Below are positions 47,037 through 55,759 of a stretch of DNA of 64,000 bases, piece after piece; the stretch's first letter is position 1; each line of letters begins with the position of its first letter. A program made the translations under genes and the position numbers. This stretch comes from Paeniglutamicibacter gangotriensis Lz1y. GTDB taxonomy: Bacteria > Actinomycetota > Actinomycetes > Actinomycetales > Micrococcaceae. The stretch lies in contig NZ_AOCK01000001.1 in NCBI RefSeq assembly GCF_000348945.1, positions 62,001-126,000 on the forward strand. Direction: 5' to 3'. The notes under the pieces were generated by a model that saw only the letters and a program-made list of their open reading frames with translations, ran no database searches and was not told the DNA's origin.

Positions 47037-48722
47037 ATGACAGCGACGCCATCAACAGACATGAGTGATCTAGCGATTGCTTCGAGAGCCGTGCTCCAAC
47101 CGATCGGGCAGATCGCCGAATCCGTGGGGATCCCAGAAGCGGCCCTTGAGGCCTACGGCCGCTACAAGGCCAAGGTCGATCCGGGCCTGCTGGAATCCCG
47201 AGGGGCGAAGCCCGGAAAAGTGGTGCTGGTCAGCGGCATCTCACCGACCCCCGCAGGTGAAGGTAAATCCACGATGGTGGTCGGACTCGGAGATGCGTTG
47301 TCTGCCACGGGTACCAACACCATGATTGCCCTGCGTGAACCATCCCTGGGCCCGATCTTCGGTATGAAGGGCGGTGCCACCGGGGGCGGTTTTTCACAGG
47401 TCTTGCCCATGGACGAAATCAATATGCATTTCACCGGGGATTTCCACGCCATCACCAGCGCAAATAATCTGCTGATGGCCATTCTGGACAACCATCTGCA
47501 CCAAGGAAACATCCTAGGCATCGATCCCCGGCGAATCACTTTCAAGCGCGTCTTGGACATGAATGATAGGGCCCTGCGAAACATCGTCATTGGCCTCGGT
47601 GGTCCGAGCGAGGGCGTGCCGCGGGAAACCGGATTTGAAATCACCGTGGCCTCCGAAGTCATGGCGGTATTCTGTCTGGCAACGGGTCTGGAAGACCTGC
47701 GCTCACGGTTGGGCCGGATGACCATCGGCTACACCTACGAGAAGTCTCCGGTCACCGTGGACGACCTCGGCGCAGCTGGTGCGATGACCATGCTCCTGAA
47801 GGAAGCCATCAAACCGAACCTGGTCCAGACGATGGCAGGGACTCCGGCCTTCATTCACGGGGGCCCCTTCGCGAACATCGCGCACGGATGCAACTCGGCC
47901 ATTGCCACGAACACCGCCCGCTCCCTGGCCGACGTCGTGGTTACCGAGGCCGGATTCGGAGCGGATTTGGGCGCCGAAAAATTCATGGACATCAAGGCCC
48001 GCTATGCCGGATGCGACCCCGACGTGGTCGTTCTCGTCGCGACCATACGCGCGCTGAAGATGCACGGGGGAGTGGCGAAGGACGGGCTGAAGGAAGAAAA
48101 CGCCGATGCCGTGGCCGCTGGCATCGCGAATCTTGCCCGGCACGCGTCAAACATCAAGAAGTTTGGGGTTCAGCCGGTCATCGGCATTAACAAGTTCGCC
48201 ACGGATACCGCTGCCGAACTTGCCGTCGTCACCCAGTGGGCCGCCAGCAACGGCATTGAATGCGAGATTGCGGATGTATGGGGCCAGGGTGGCGCGGGGG
48301 CCGGGGAGCTGGCTGCCGCGGTGTTGCGGGCGATCGAGGAGCCCAACAACTTTGCTCCGTTGTATGAATTGGATCAGCCGGTGGAAGACAAGATCCTGAC
48401 CGTGGTTCGCGAGATCTACGGGGGCGTCGGTGTCGAGTACTCGTCCGCCGCGAAGCGGATGCTCGAGCAGATCCACGCAAACGGGTGGGACGGGCTGCCG
48501 GTATGCATGGCCAAGACCCAGTATTCGTTCTCCGATGACCCGAAGCTGTTGGGTGCTCCCGAAGGGTTTACGCTGCAGGTGCGCGAGCTCATCCCCAAGA
48601 CCGGGGCCGGATTCATCGTGGCGATCACCGGCGCGATCATGACCATGCCGGGACTTCCCAAGCTCCCGGCGGCCATGCACATGGACGTCGACGAGCACGG
48701 CAATGCCGTAGGACTGTCGTAG
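47037..48722 (+). CDS. fhs: formate-tetrahydrofolate ligase
   Basis: A 561-residue enzyme making 10-formyl-tetrahydrofolate from formate, ATP and tetrahydrofolate. The nucleotide loop is SGISPTPAGEGKSTMVVGLGDAL, followed by the family segments REPSLGPIFGMKGGATGGG, MDEINMHFTGDFHAI, and near the end MTMPGLPKLPAAMHMDVD. The ATG at 47037 has TAGGGGA six bases upstream. Length matches the family (about 555-560). Confidence 0.97.
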   Translation: MTATPSTDMSDLAIASRAVLQPIGQIAESVGIPEAALEAYGRYKAKVDPGLLESRGAKPGKVVLVSGISPTPAGEGKSTMVVGLGDALSATGTNTMIALREPSLGPIFGMKGGATGGGFSQVLPMDEINMHFTGDFHAITSANNLLMAILDNHLHQGNILGIDPRRITFKRVLDMNDRALRNIVIGLGGPSEGVPRETGFEITVASEVMAVFCLATGLEDLRSRLGRMTIGYTYEKSPVTVDDLGAAGAMTMLLKEAIKPNLVQTMAGTPAFIHGGPFANIAHGCNSAIATNTARSLADVVVTEAGFGADLGAEKFMDIKARYAGCDPDVVVLVATIRALKMHGGVAKDGLKEENADAVAAGIANLARHASNIKKFGVQPVIGINKFATDTAAELAVVTQWAASNGIECEIADVWGQGGAGAGELAAAVLRAIEEPNNFAPLYELDQPVEDKILTVVREIYGGVGVEYSSAAKRMLEQIHANGWDGLPVCMAKTQYSFSDDPKLLGAPEGFTLQVRELIPKTGAGFIVAITGAIMTMPGLPKLPAAMHMDVDEHGNAVGLS

Positions 48723-48744
48723 GAACTAGCGCCCGGTTAAACGT

Positions 48745-48773
48745 CGAAGCCACCGCGCAGGGCGGTGGCTTCG
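48745..48773. terminator. bidirectional terminator between fhs and ino1
   Basis: CGAAGCCACCGC (48745-48756) and its exact inverse (48762-48773) around a five-base loop, between the convergent ends of the two genes. Confidence 0.75.
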
Positions 48774-48807
48774 AGGTTCATCGGCCCGGCAGAGCCGGTG
48801 ACGGGAT

Positions 48808-49893
48808 TTAGCGCTCGATGTCGCCGCGGATAAAGGCCTCGACCTTTTCGTGGGCGATGTCGTCGTTGTACTGCTCCGGCGGCGACTTCATGAAGTAGGA
48901 GGATGCCGAGAGAATCGGTCCGCCGATGCCGCGGTCCAAGGCGATCTTGGCGGCACGCACGGCGTCGATGATCACGCCTGCCGAGTTCGGGGAGTCCCAG
49001 ACCTCGAGCTTGTATTCCAGGGACACCGGGGCATCACCGAAGTTGCGGCCCTCAAGGCGCACGAAGGCCCACTTGCGGTCATCAAGCCAGGCCACGTAGT
49101 CGGACGGGCCGATGTGCACGTCGTCGGCCCCGAGCTTGGCCGAGGTGTTGGAGGTGACGGCCTGGGTCTTGGAAATCTTCTTGGATTCCAGACGGTCGCG
49201 CTCAAGCATGTTCTTGAAGTCCATGTTGCCGCCGACATTCAGCTGGTACGTGCGGTCCAAGGTGACCCCGCGGTCTTCGAAGAGCTTGGCCATCACGCGG
49301 TGCGTGATGGTGGCGCCGATCTGGGACTTGATGTCGTCGCCGACGATCGGGACACCTGCAGCGGTGAACTTGTCCGCCCACTCCTTGGTGCCGGCAATGA
49401 AGACCGGAAGGGCGTTGACGAAGGCGACGCCCGCGTCGATGGCGGCCTGGGCGTAGAACTTCGCTGCGGAGTCCGAACCGACCGGGAGGTAGCAAACCAG
49501 GACATCGGCCTTGGCGTCCTTCAACGCGGCCACCATGTCGACCGGGTCCAGGGAGGACTCGGTGATGGTTTCGCGGTAGTACTTACCGAGGCTGTCAAGG
49601 GTGTGGCCGCGCTGCACCGTGATGCCGGTGGTGGACACGTCGGCGATCTTGATGGTGTTGTTCTCCGAGGCGAGGATGGCGTCGGCCAGATCCAATCCGA
49701 CCTTCTTTTCATCGACGTCGAAGGCGGCAACAAACTGCACGTCGTTGACGTGGTACTTGCCGAACTGCACGTGCATCAGACCCGGAACAGTGGCCTGGGG
49801 GTCAGCATTCCGGTAGTACTCGACACCCTGAACCAATGAAGTGGCGCAGTTTCCTACGCCAACGATTGCAACCCGAATCGGATTTTCCGACAA
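48808..49893 (-). CDS. ino1: inositol-3-phosphate synthase
   Basis: A 361-residue NAD-dependent enzyme that converts glucose-6-phosphate to inositol-3-phosphate, the first step to mycothiol and phosphatidylinositol. It has the NAD fold [22 protein letters not shown], the catalytic core around [25 protein letters not shown], the [12 protein letters not shown] segment, and [11 protein letters not shown]. In actinobacteria the gene is well conserved. It lies 117 bases downstream of the polysaccharide locus and may share some transcription with it. Confidence 0.96.
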   Translation of the reverse strand: MSENPIRVAIVGVGNCATSLVQGVEYYRNADPQATVPGLMHVQFGKYHVNDVQFVAAFDVDEKKVGLDLADAILASENNTIKIADVSTTGITVQRGHTLDSLGKYYRETITESSLDPVDMVAALKDAKADVLVCYLPVGSDSAAKFYAQAAIDAGVAFVNALPVFIAGTKEWADKFTAAGVPIVGDDIKSQIGATITHRVMAKLFEDRGVTLDRTYQLNVGGNMDFKNMLERDRLESKKISKTQAVTSNTSAKLGADDVHIGPSDYVAWLDDRKWAFVRLEGRNFGDAPVSLEYKLEVWDSPNSAGVIIDAVRAAKIALDRGIGGPILSASSYFMKSPPEQYNDDIAHEKVEAFIRGDIER

Positions 49894-50010
49894 CTTGTCT
49901 CCTCAAAATCAAAACTTCCGGGCAGGGGAAGCCCCACCACCCAACACTCCTACAATGCTAAGTGAGAAGACTTGCCTGTTATTCCCGCCGGGATGCGATC
50001 AGGCTCCGGG

Positions 50011-51243
50011 CTAAGTGCGCGAACCGCGTGCGGCCAGCCACCAACGCCGGATCCGAAGCAGCGCCCGCAAGGCCGGACGCGGCAGCGAAGTACGCACGCG
50101 TTGCCGGAAGGCCACCTCGCGAACCATCGCCAATTGGGCATCTGACGTGGTCAATCTACTTTCTTGGGCACGCTGGGCGTAATGTGTGAGCGCGGAGACG
50201 AACTCCGGTCCACGCCGGTGGAAGTAGTTTTCCCGCAACCATGCACGGTTCGGGAAGGAAAAGTGCAAAGACGTTGCGTCATCAAGTGTTCCCAACAGCC
50301 CCGAACCGCGGAACACCGAGTTGAGCATCTGGTCATTAAGCCCAAAATCGGTCAACACCAGCACCGGCAACCCGCGATCTACCGCCTCTAACGCCGCGGT
50401 GGACGACACCGTCAGCAGCGCCACCCCGGGGACCAAGATCGGATCCATCGGCCCGGTCGCGAAGTCCAAGTGTCCGGCGCCGACCTTTCCTGCGGCGACC
50501 AGATCCTCCCAGAGGGTGTCATAGGGGTGGGCCTCGGCGTGGGTCTGGGGTTCCCCCGCCCGGGCCCTGAGCTTGAGCACCACCTTCACCGACGGATTTA
50601 AGCGTGCCACCTTATCCAAGGCCAACAGGATCGATTCGCGTTCGGTGCGTTCGATAGGAACCTTGGCCTGCGCGGCGAACACCACGGTGTCGATCGGCTC
50701 CGGATTCGGTTGCGGGAATCCTGCGGTCTTCAAAAACGGCAGCTTGGAGACCAAGATATCGGGCCGGTGTCCGGTTTCCTGCTCCGCCAGGTGCGAGAAC
50801 TCACGGGCCTCGGCATGGGAATGCACGATGAAGGCATCAGCGCTGCGCCGGTAGGCCCAGCCCTTGGTCGTGGCCGGGTAGGCGACCCCGGGCAGCGCGG
50901 AGATCAGGGCTGCGGGACGCACCTGGTTGGCCCGGGAGCGCAACAGCTTGGTGAACAGCTCGCTGACCACTGGGCCGGTGGCCGCGGCGAAGATGACTTG
51001 TGCGCCGAGGGACTCGTAATCAAGGGTGGAGCGTGGCAGCACCTCGATCACCGTGCCCTCGAAACAGGTGCCGACGGTGGCCGCGGCAACCTGTTCCGGG
51101 GTGGGGGCAATGGGGGTGCGCACCAGCACCACGCGGCGCTCCCATTGTGTCCCGAGGGCATCGAGCATGGTGCAGGCCAGCTTCAAATACGAGTCCGAGT
51201 CGGCCACGGCGACGATGGTGGGCCTGGATTCCGGGTTTCTCAT
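50011..51243 (-). CDS. putative glycosyltransferase of the nonulosonate locus (DUF6716-like)
   Basis: A 410-residue soluble protein with a GT-B-like layout: a first Rossmann half (TIVAVADSDSYLKLACTMLDAL) and a second half with FAAQAKVPIERTERESILLALDKVARLNPSVKVVLKLRARAG and LLTVSSTAALEAVDRGLPVLVLTDFG, the acceptor/donor pattern of polysialyltransferase-type and CDP-glycerol-type enzymes. The ATG overlaps the stop of the previous gene (ATGA). The family name is tentative. It is the last gene of the polymer locus before ino1. Confidence 0.7.
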   Translation of the reverse strand: MRNPESRPTIVAVADSDSYLKLACTMLDALGTQWERRVVLVRTPIAPTPEQVAAATVGTCFEGTVIEVLPRSTLDYESLGAQVIFAAATGPVVSELFTKLLRSRANQVRPAALISALPGVAYPATTKGWAYRRSADAFIVHSHAEAREFSHLAEQETGHRPDILVSKLPFLKTAGFPQPNPEPIDTVVFAAQAKVPIERTERESILLALDKVARLNPSVKVVLKLRARAGEPQTHAEAHPYDTLWEDLVAAGKVGAGHLDFATGPMDPILVPGVALLTVSSTAALEAVDRGLPVLVLTDFGLNDQMLNSVFRGSGLLGTLDDATSLHFSFPNRAWLRENYFHRRGPEFVSALTHYAQRAQESRLTTSDAQLAMVREVAFRQRVRTSLPRPALRALLRIRRWWLAARGSRT

Positions 51244-52268
51244 GGGGTGGACAACTCCAGGGACGAGGACAGGTGGTTTCTGAGTTCTGTGCTGGCGGCC
51301 GGCTTCCACCAGGCGCGCGGGATCTGCTTGCCGAGGATCCGCACCCCCGAACCGCCCAACAGCAGCCGCAGCGAGGGCAGGGCGGTGGAGGGGAGTGCTC
51401 GGACCAATTGGCCGTGGCGCAGTGCACGCAGCCGCATCTCGATGGGGATGGTGTGCTCACGCACCGCGATCTTGTCGTGTGCGGCCAGCAGCTCGAGGAA
51501 CGTCGCGGATTCGCGGCGGTGCGGGAAGTACGCCACGGGCCCGTCGAGGGTGAGCGAATGCAGCCAACGGAAATACGGGTCGGCGTGGATCAGCCCGTCG
51601 GCGGCCATGGCGGAGCCGACCACCACGGTGGGTTCGGCGATGCGCTCGGACACCGGCTGGGTGTTCAGCCATTCAAAACGGTGCCCCTCCAGGTGTCCAC
51701 CGAGGGCCAGAAACTTTGCTCTGATGTGAGCATCCACCGGAAGCGCGGTGAAAATGAGTAGCCGGCCGGCCCGCGCCAGGGCCCGCAACCGATACCAGCT
51801 GGCGATCCCCAAGGCACGGCGTGCCGCCGAAGGAGTCGAACGCTGGCGCACCAGGGCGGTGGGCTCGGCCGATACCAGCGCCTTGATCAATCCCAGGGTG
51901 GCCAGCCCGTCGTCGATGATGACCACTTCCTGAACCGCGATGCGGCCCAACAGCGCCCGCTGCACCCTCCCGGAGTACGCATCGCCGGTCACCCAACGCC
52001 GCGCACCGGAGGATCCCGGGGCCGGCGGGGTTTGGGTGGGTTCGGCAAACCTGACACCCGCGGGCGCCTGGGCCATCAGGGTCGCCAGCGTGGCATCGAG
52101 GGCGGTGGTGCCCCCGCGCGGGTGGATGCGGCTGGAAGTGCCCAGCAGCCCGGCACCGTGCGCCTCGATCGCAGAGAGCAGCTGCAGGGGGGATTCGACC
52201 CAGACCTCGGCGTGCCCGAAGCGCGGGCGGGCTACGGACGAGTCGCCGGGACTCTCAACGCGATACAC
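51240..52268 (-). CDS. unknown protein of the nonulosonate locus, polysialyltransferase-like
   Basis: A 342-residue protein with an N-terminal Rossmann-like half (GHAEVWVESPLQLLSAIEAH...EVVIIDDGLATLGLIKALV) and a C-terminal half with PTVVVGSAMAADGLIHADPY and GPVAYFPHRRESATFLELLAAH. The YFPHRRE motif and overall order resemble bacterial sialyltransferase-type proteins, but I cannot assign a family firmly. It overlaps its neighbours on both sides (14 bases with the upstream gene, four with the downstream gene), so all three are one translational unit. Confidence 0.6.
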   Translation of the reverse strand: MYRVESPGDSSVARPRFGHAEVWVESPLQLLSAIEAHGAGLLGTSSRIHPRGGTTALDATLATLMAQAPAGVRFAEPTQTPPAPGSSGARRWVTGDAYSGRVQRALLGRIAVQEVVIIDDGLATLGLIKALVSAEPTALVRQRSTPSAARRALGIASWYRLRALARAGRLLIFTALPVDAHIRAKFLALGGHLEGHRFEWLNTQPVSERIAEPTVVVGSAMAADGLIHADPYFRWLHSLTLDGPVAYFPHRRESATFLELLAAHDKIAVREHTIPIEMRLRALRHGQLVRALPSTALPSLRLLLGGSGVRILGKQIPRAWWKPAASTELRNHLSSSLELSTP

Positions 52269-53619
52269 GGGAGGAGGTTTCGGCTAGGGAACGTGCGATT
52301 TTGTCCAACGAACGCGAGCCCACGCGCAGCGCGCGGCGCCGCAACCCGCGGCCCCAGGCGCTGGCGCGGATCGTGCGGCTCGGATGCGCCCAACGCGGAG
52401 GCAGATCCAGGACCGCCAGCCGGCGGCGCTTGAAGTGGGCGCTGTGCGCCACATAGTGCTCGGTCAAAAACGCCTCGGCGCCCTCGCGGAGCCCGGGCAG
52501 GTTCTTGTATTGCATGCAATAGGCGACGGCGCGCAACAGGGCAGTGAGCTCGTCGTGGTCCCCAGCATCGGCAGGGGTGGCCAGCTGCTGGATGAGCAGC
52601 GCGTGCACGATCGAGACCGGGATACGGTTCGAGTTCTGGTACGGGCCCAGCTCCTGCAGCAGCTCGCCGGTGCCCACCGCAATCACGGGCGTCCCGAGCA
52701 TGTACTTGGCACTGAGCAGGGCCGTGGAGAAGCAGGAGATCACCACCAGCGGGTTCATCAGCGAGATGACGGTCTCGGCCAGCAGGTCGGTTGCCAGGAT
52801 GCGGAACTCCAGGCCCAGAGACTCGGCGCGGGCACGCAGCAGCAACGCGGCCGTGGGACCCGAGCTCGGGTGTGGTTTGAACACCACGGCGCTGGCCCCT
52901 GCATCGCGAGCGGCCAGCAGCATCCGGTGGTGCAGTTCCAGTTCCCGTTCGGTGTCCAAGATGCCCAGTGATCCCAGATATTGGCCTACCACCAGGGCAG
53001 CGTCCGCCGGGAATTGGTGCTTGGCCGGGTCTTGGGCCGCGGACAGTTCGGCAAAGAGGGTTGCCAGGGATTCGAGTCCCAGTACCTTGCGCTGTACCGG
53101 GGCCTCGAGCAGCAGCATGGGTTCTAGGCCCGGGACCAGATCGATGTGGATGGTTTCGCGCAGCCGCTGGAGCATCGGCACCGGAAGCTTGTTGCGGGTG
53201 GGGCCGTAGGACATCAACCCGTCCGAGTGCACGGCGATCGGTGCGTCGAAGAAGATCCGGGCCAGCGCCTGGGCCGGGTTCACCTGGATGGATTCAAGCA
53301 CCAGCGACACCGGAGTCTGCCCGAGGTCCCAGTGCTGGCGCAGCAGTTTCTCGAAGAGCGGCAGCTCCTCGTTCCGCGGATTGAATTGCCCGGGGCGGCG
53401 CGGCCACAACAGCTCGTCGAGGTCCACGACGGAATCAAAGCGTGCAGCCAGCAAGGAAAATCCGGGGTTCTGCCGCAAGGGTGTGGTGATTTCCGGCATT
53501 TGGCTGCCGTTGGCCAACACTAGGATGCGGCGCGAGGCCTCGGGGAGTAGCCGGGCATCGGCCATCGCGGCCAGCGAGACCACCTGGAAGTAGCTGGAGG
53601 CCTGGATCAGTTGGATCAT
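52255..53619 (-). CDS. alpha-2,8-polysialyltransferase family protein
   Basis: A 454-residue enzyme. The C-terminal half has the nucleotide-sugar motifs of the family: VVFKPHPSS (the HP motif) and VISCFSTALLSAKYMLG (the S/T-rich motif). The N-terminal half contains FFDAPIAVHSDGLMSYGPTRNKLP. Members build or extend chains of sialic-acid-like sugars. The C terminus is Arg-rich and probably touches the membrane. The ATG overlaps the preceding stop (ATGA). The exact linkage made is unknown. Confidence 0.78.
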   Translation of the reverse strand: MIQLIQASSYFQVVSLAAMADARLLPEASRRILVLANGSQMPEITTPLRQNPGFSLLAARFDSVVDLDELLWPRRPGQFNPRNEELPLFEKLLRQHWDLGQTPVSLVLESIQVNPAQALARIFFDAPIAVHSDGLMSYGPTRNKLPVPMLQRLRETIHIDLVPGLEPMLLLEAPVQRKVLGLESLATLFAELSAAQDPAKHQFPADAALVVGQYLGSLGILDTERELELHHRMLLAARDAGASAVVFKPHPSSGPTAALLLRARAESLGLEFRILATDLLAETVISLMNPLVVISCFSTALLSAKYMLGTPVIAVGTGELLQELGPYQNSNRIPVSIVHALLIQQLATPADAGDHDELTALLRAVAYCMQYKNLPGLREGAEAFLTEHYVAHSAHFKRRRLAVLDLPPRWAHPSRTIRASAWGRGLRRRALRVGSRSLDKIARSLAETSSRVSR

Positions 53620-54641
53620 GTGCGTTCCCTCGTGGCCGCGGCGAAGGGCCGCAGGCCGGTCAATGTTTTGCGACGCTTGTCGTCGAGTTGGGCCAGCCCT
53701 TCGGCCAGTAACGGCGCAGGTACATGCGCCAGCTGCTCGGCGATGCGTGAGGCCAGCGCCTGGCGCAGGGCGGCCGGGAAATCGGCGGAGCGGCCAAGGT
53801 GGTGGCAGGACACGGCAAGGAATTGGCGCAACGCCTTGGGTGCGTGCACCTCGTGGCGCGGATCGGCGAGCACCATCTCCAGGATCCGGGCGTAGGCGTG
53901 AACGAAGTCCAGTTGGCGCTCATCGAAGACCTGGGTGAGGGAGCCGGGCAGCCCTCTGCGGTAGAAGACCCCGGGGGCGTTGAGTACCGCGTAGCTGCGC
54001 GCGTTCAGGCACAGCTGCCACATCCAGGCCCGGTCCTCGCAGGTGCGCAGGTCTTCATCGAAGCGCGGCGCCGCGGTTTCCAACACGGACGCCCGGTACA
54101 TGCCTGCCCAGACCAGTGGGTAGTCGATCATGGTCGCGGAATCGATGGGGGAGATATCCGCCGCTGGGTCCAGCACGATGTTCCGGTTGGCCTGCGGGGC
54201 GTGGTGCACCGTCCGGTTCGCGCCGGTGACGCGCACGTGGTCGCAGCGCACGAAGTCGACCTCGAGGGCCTCGAGCCCTTCGGCCAGCTGCGCCAGGTGG
54301 GTGGGGGCAAACCAGTCGTCGGGGTCCAGGAACACCACGAATTCGCCGTTGGCGTTTTCCAGACCGGTGTTGCGGGCGGCCGATACCCCGCGGTTGATCC
54401 GATGGGTGATGATCCGTAGGCCAGGAATCCGTGGAAGGAACTCCGCGGCGATGGCGGCGGTGGCATCGGTGGATCCGTCGTTGATCACCAGGACCTCGAG
54501 ATCGCGGTGCCCCAGTTGTTGGCGGGCCAGGGATGCCAGGGCGTCGCCGATGAAATCCTGTTGGTTCATCGCGGGGATGATGACGCTGATGCTCCCGGGA
54601 GGCCGGGCTGTGGCTGCTGGCAGTGCGCTGGTGGAGGGCAT
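53616..54641 (-). CDS. family 2 glycosyltransferase
   Basis: A 341-residue GT-A enzyme. The N terminus has SISVIIPAMNQQDFIGDALASL, LEVLVINDGSTD, and the metal-binding FVVFLDPDDWFAPTH. The C-terminal part is helical. The upstream GTG (54737) is rejected as a start because it falls inside a hairpin. It probably adds a sugar to the polymer backbone made by this locus. Confidence 0.82.
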   Translation of the reverse strand: MPSTSALPAATARPPGSISVIIPAMNQQDFIGDALASLARQQLGHRDLEVLVINDGSTDATAAIAAEFLPRIPGLRIITHRINRGVSAARNTGLENANGEFVVFLDPDDWFAPTHLAQLAEGLEALEVDFVRCDHVRVTGANRTVHHAPQANRNIVLDPAADISPIDSATMIDYPLVWAGMYRASVLETAAPRFDEDLRTCEDRAWMWQLCLNARSYAVLNAPGVFYRRGLPGSLTQVFDERQLDFVHAYARILEMVLADPRHEVHAPKALRQFLAVSCHHLGRSADFPAALRQALASRIAEQLAHVPAPLLAEGLAQLDDKRRKTLTGLRPFAAATRERT

Positions 54642-54707
54642 GGGGATCTTGGGGTGGTCCTTGTTCTCTGGGAATGCTTGCTGGCGGCCAATGCTGGCCA
54701 CCGAGTG

Positions 54708-54744
54708 CCGTGGGGTGCCCGCCAGGACGGCGGACACCCCACGG
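54708..54744 (-). terminator. hairpin between neuB and the glycosyltransferase gene
   Basis: A 16-bp stem with one mismatch (arm CCGTGGGGTGCCCGCC, five-base loop) just downstream of neuB. No T-tract, so it may act as a partial terminator or mRNA stabiliser within the operon. Confidence 0.55.
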
Positions 54745-54774
54745 TGGTGAAACTCTATGTGAATCCGAGCCGTG

Positions 54775-55668
54775 TTACGCGTCGACGCGGCGCAGGCGCG
54801 ACAGCGGTGCCAGCTCGCCCGGGAAGACCTTCTTGACGCCGTCGCCCATGGCCTGCTCCAGGATGCGGATATCGCGGATCAGTGCCTCGAAGCCCTTGGG
54901 CTCCAGCGAGGAAGCCTGGTCGGAGCCCCACATGGTGCGGTCCAGGGTGATGTGGCGCTCGACGGTAACGGCGCCCAGGGCGACGGCAGCCAGCGAGATC
55001 TGCAGGCCGCGCTCGTGGCCCGAGTAGCCGACAGGAACCTGGTAGCGCTCCTGCAGCGTGGTGATCATGCGCAGGTTGGCCTCTTCGGGAGGCAACGGGT
55101 AGGTGGAGGTTGCGTGCATCATCACGAGCTTGTCGGTGCCGAGGGTTTCCACGGCCTTGTCGATCTGCTCAATGGTGGACATGCCGGTGGAGAGGATGAT
55201 CGGCTTGCCGGTCTCGGCCAGGGCCTTGAGCAGCTCGATGTCGGTGACCGAGGCGGAGGCGACCTTGTGGGTCACTGCGCCCTGCTCTTCCATGAACTCG
55301 ACCGAGGGGACGTCCCACGGGGAGGCGAAGGCGTGCAGGCCCTGCGCTGCGGCGTAGCGGATCAGTTCCTTGTACTGCGCGGCATCGAACTCGACGCGGT
55401 AGCGGTAGTCAAGGTAGGTCATGTCGCCCCACGGGGTGGAGCGGATCTTGTCGCGCATGTCCATCGGGGTGGAGATGTCCGGGGTGCGCTTCTGGAACTT
55501 CACGGCGTTGGCGCCGGCCTTGGCGGAGACGTCGATGAGCTGCTTGGCAATCTCCATGTCGCCATTGTGGTTGATGCCGATCTCGCCGATGACGTAGACC
55601 TGCTGGCCGGTGCCAAGCACCTGCTCGCCGATGGTAACGGGTGCGGTTTCGGTGGTGGTGATGGTCAT
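54775..55668 (-). CDS. neuB: nonulosonic acid (sialic acid-like) synthase, short NeuB without SAF domain
   Basis: A 297-residue TIM-barrel synthase that condenses phosphoenolpyruvate with a six-carbon sugar. Motifs are VYVIGEIGINHNGDMEIAK, AGANAVKFQKRTPD, KVASASVTDIELLKALAETGKPIILSTGMS, and PVGYSGHERGL. Family members are usually about 340-350 residues with a C-terminal antifreeze-like SAF domain; here the protein ends soon after the barrel (GELAPLSRLRRVDA). Either the SAF domain is absent by nature, as in some phosphate-forming synthases, or it has been lost. GAAAGG lies nine bases before the ATG. Confidence 0.85.
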   Translation of the reverse strand: MTITTTETAPVTIGEQVLGTGQQVYVIGEIGINHNGDMEIAKQLIDVSAKAGANAVKFQKRTPDISTPMDMRDKIRSTPWGDMTYLDYRYRVEFDAAQYKELIRYAAAQGLHAFASPWDVPSVEFMEEQGAVTHKVASASVTDIELLKALAETGKPIILSTGMSTIEQIDKAVETLGTDKLVMMHATSTYPLPPEEANLRMITTLQERYQVPVGYSGHERGLQISLAAVALGAVTVERHITLDRTMWGSDQASSLEPKGFEALIRDIRILEQAMGDGVKKVFPGELAPLSRLRRVDA

Positions 55669-55759
55669 GGTGACATACCTTTCATCTGGTTGTCGCACCT
55701 GGCAAGTGTTCTTGGTTGGGGCCTTGATGCGACGAGGATTGGTGAAAACTGTGGGGGGG

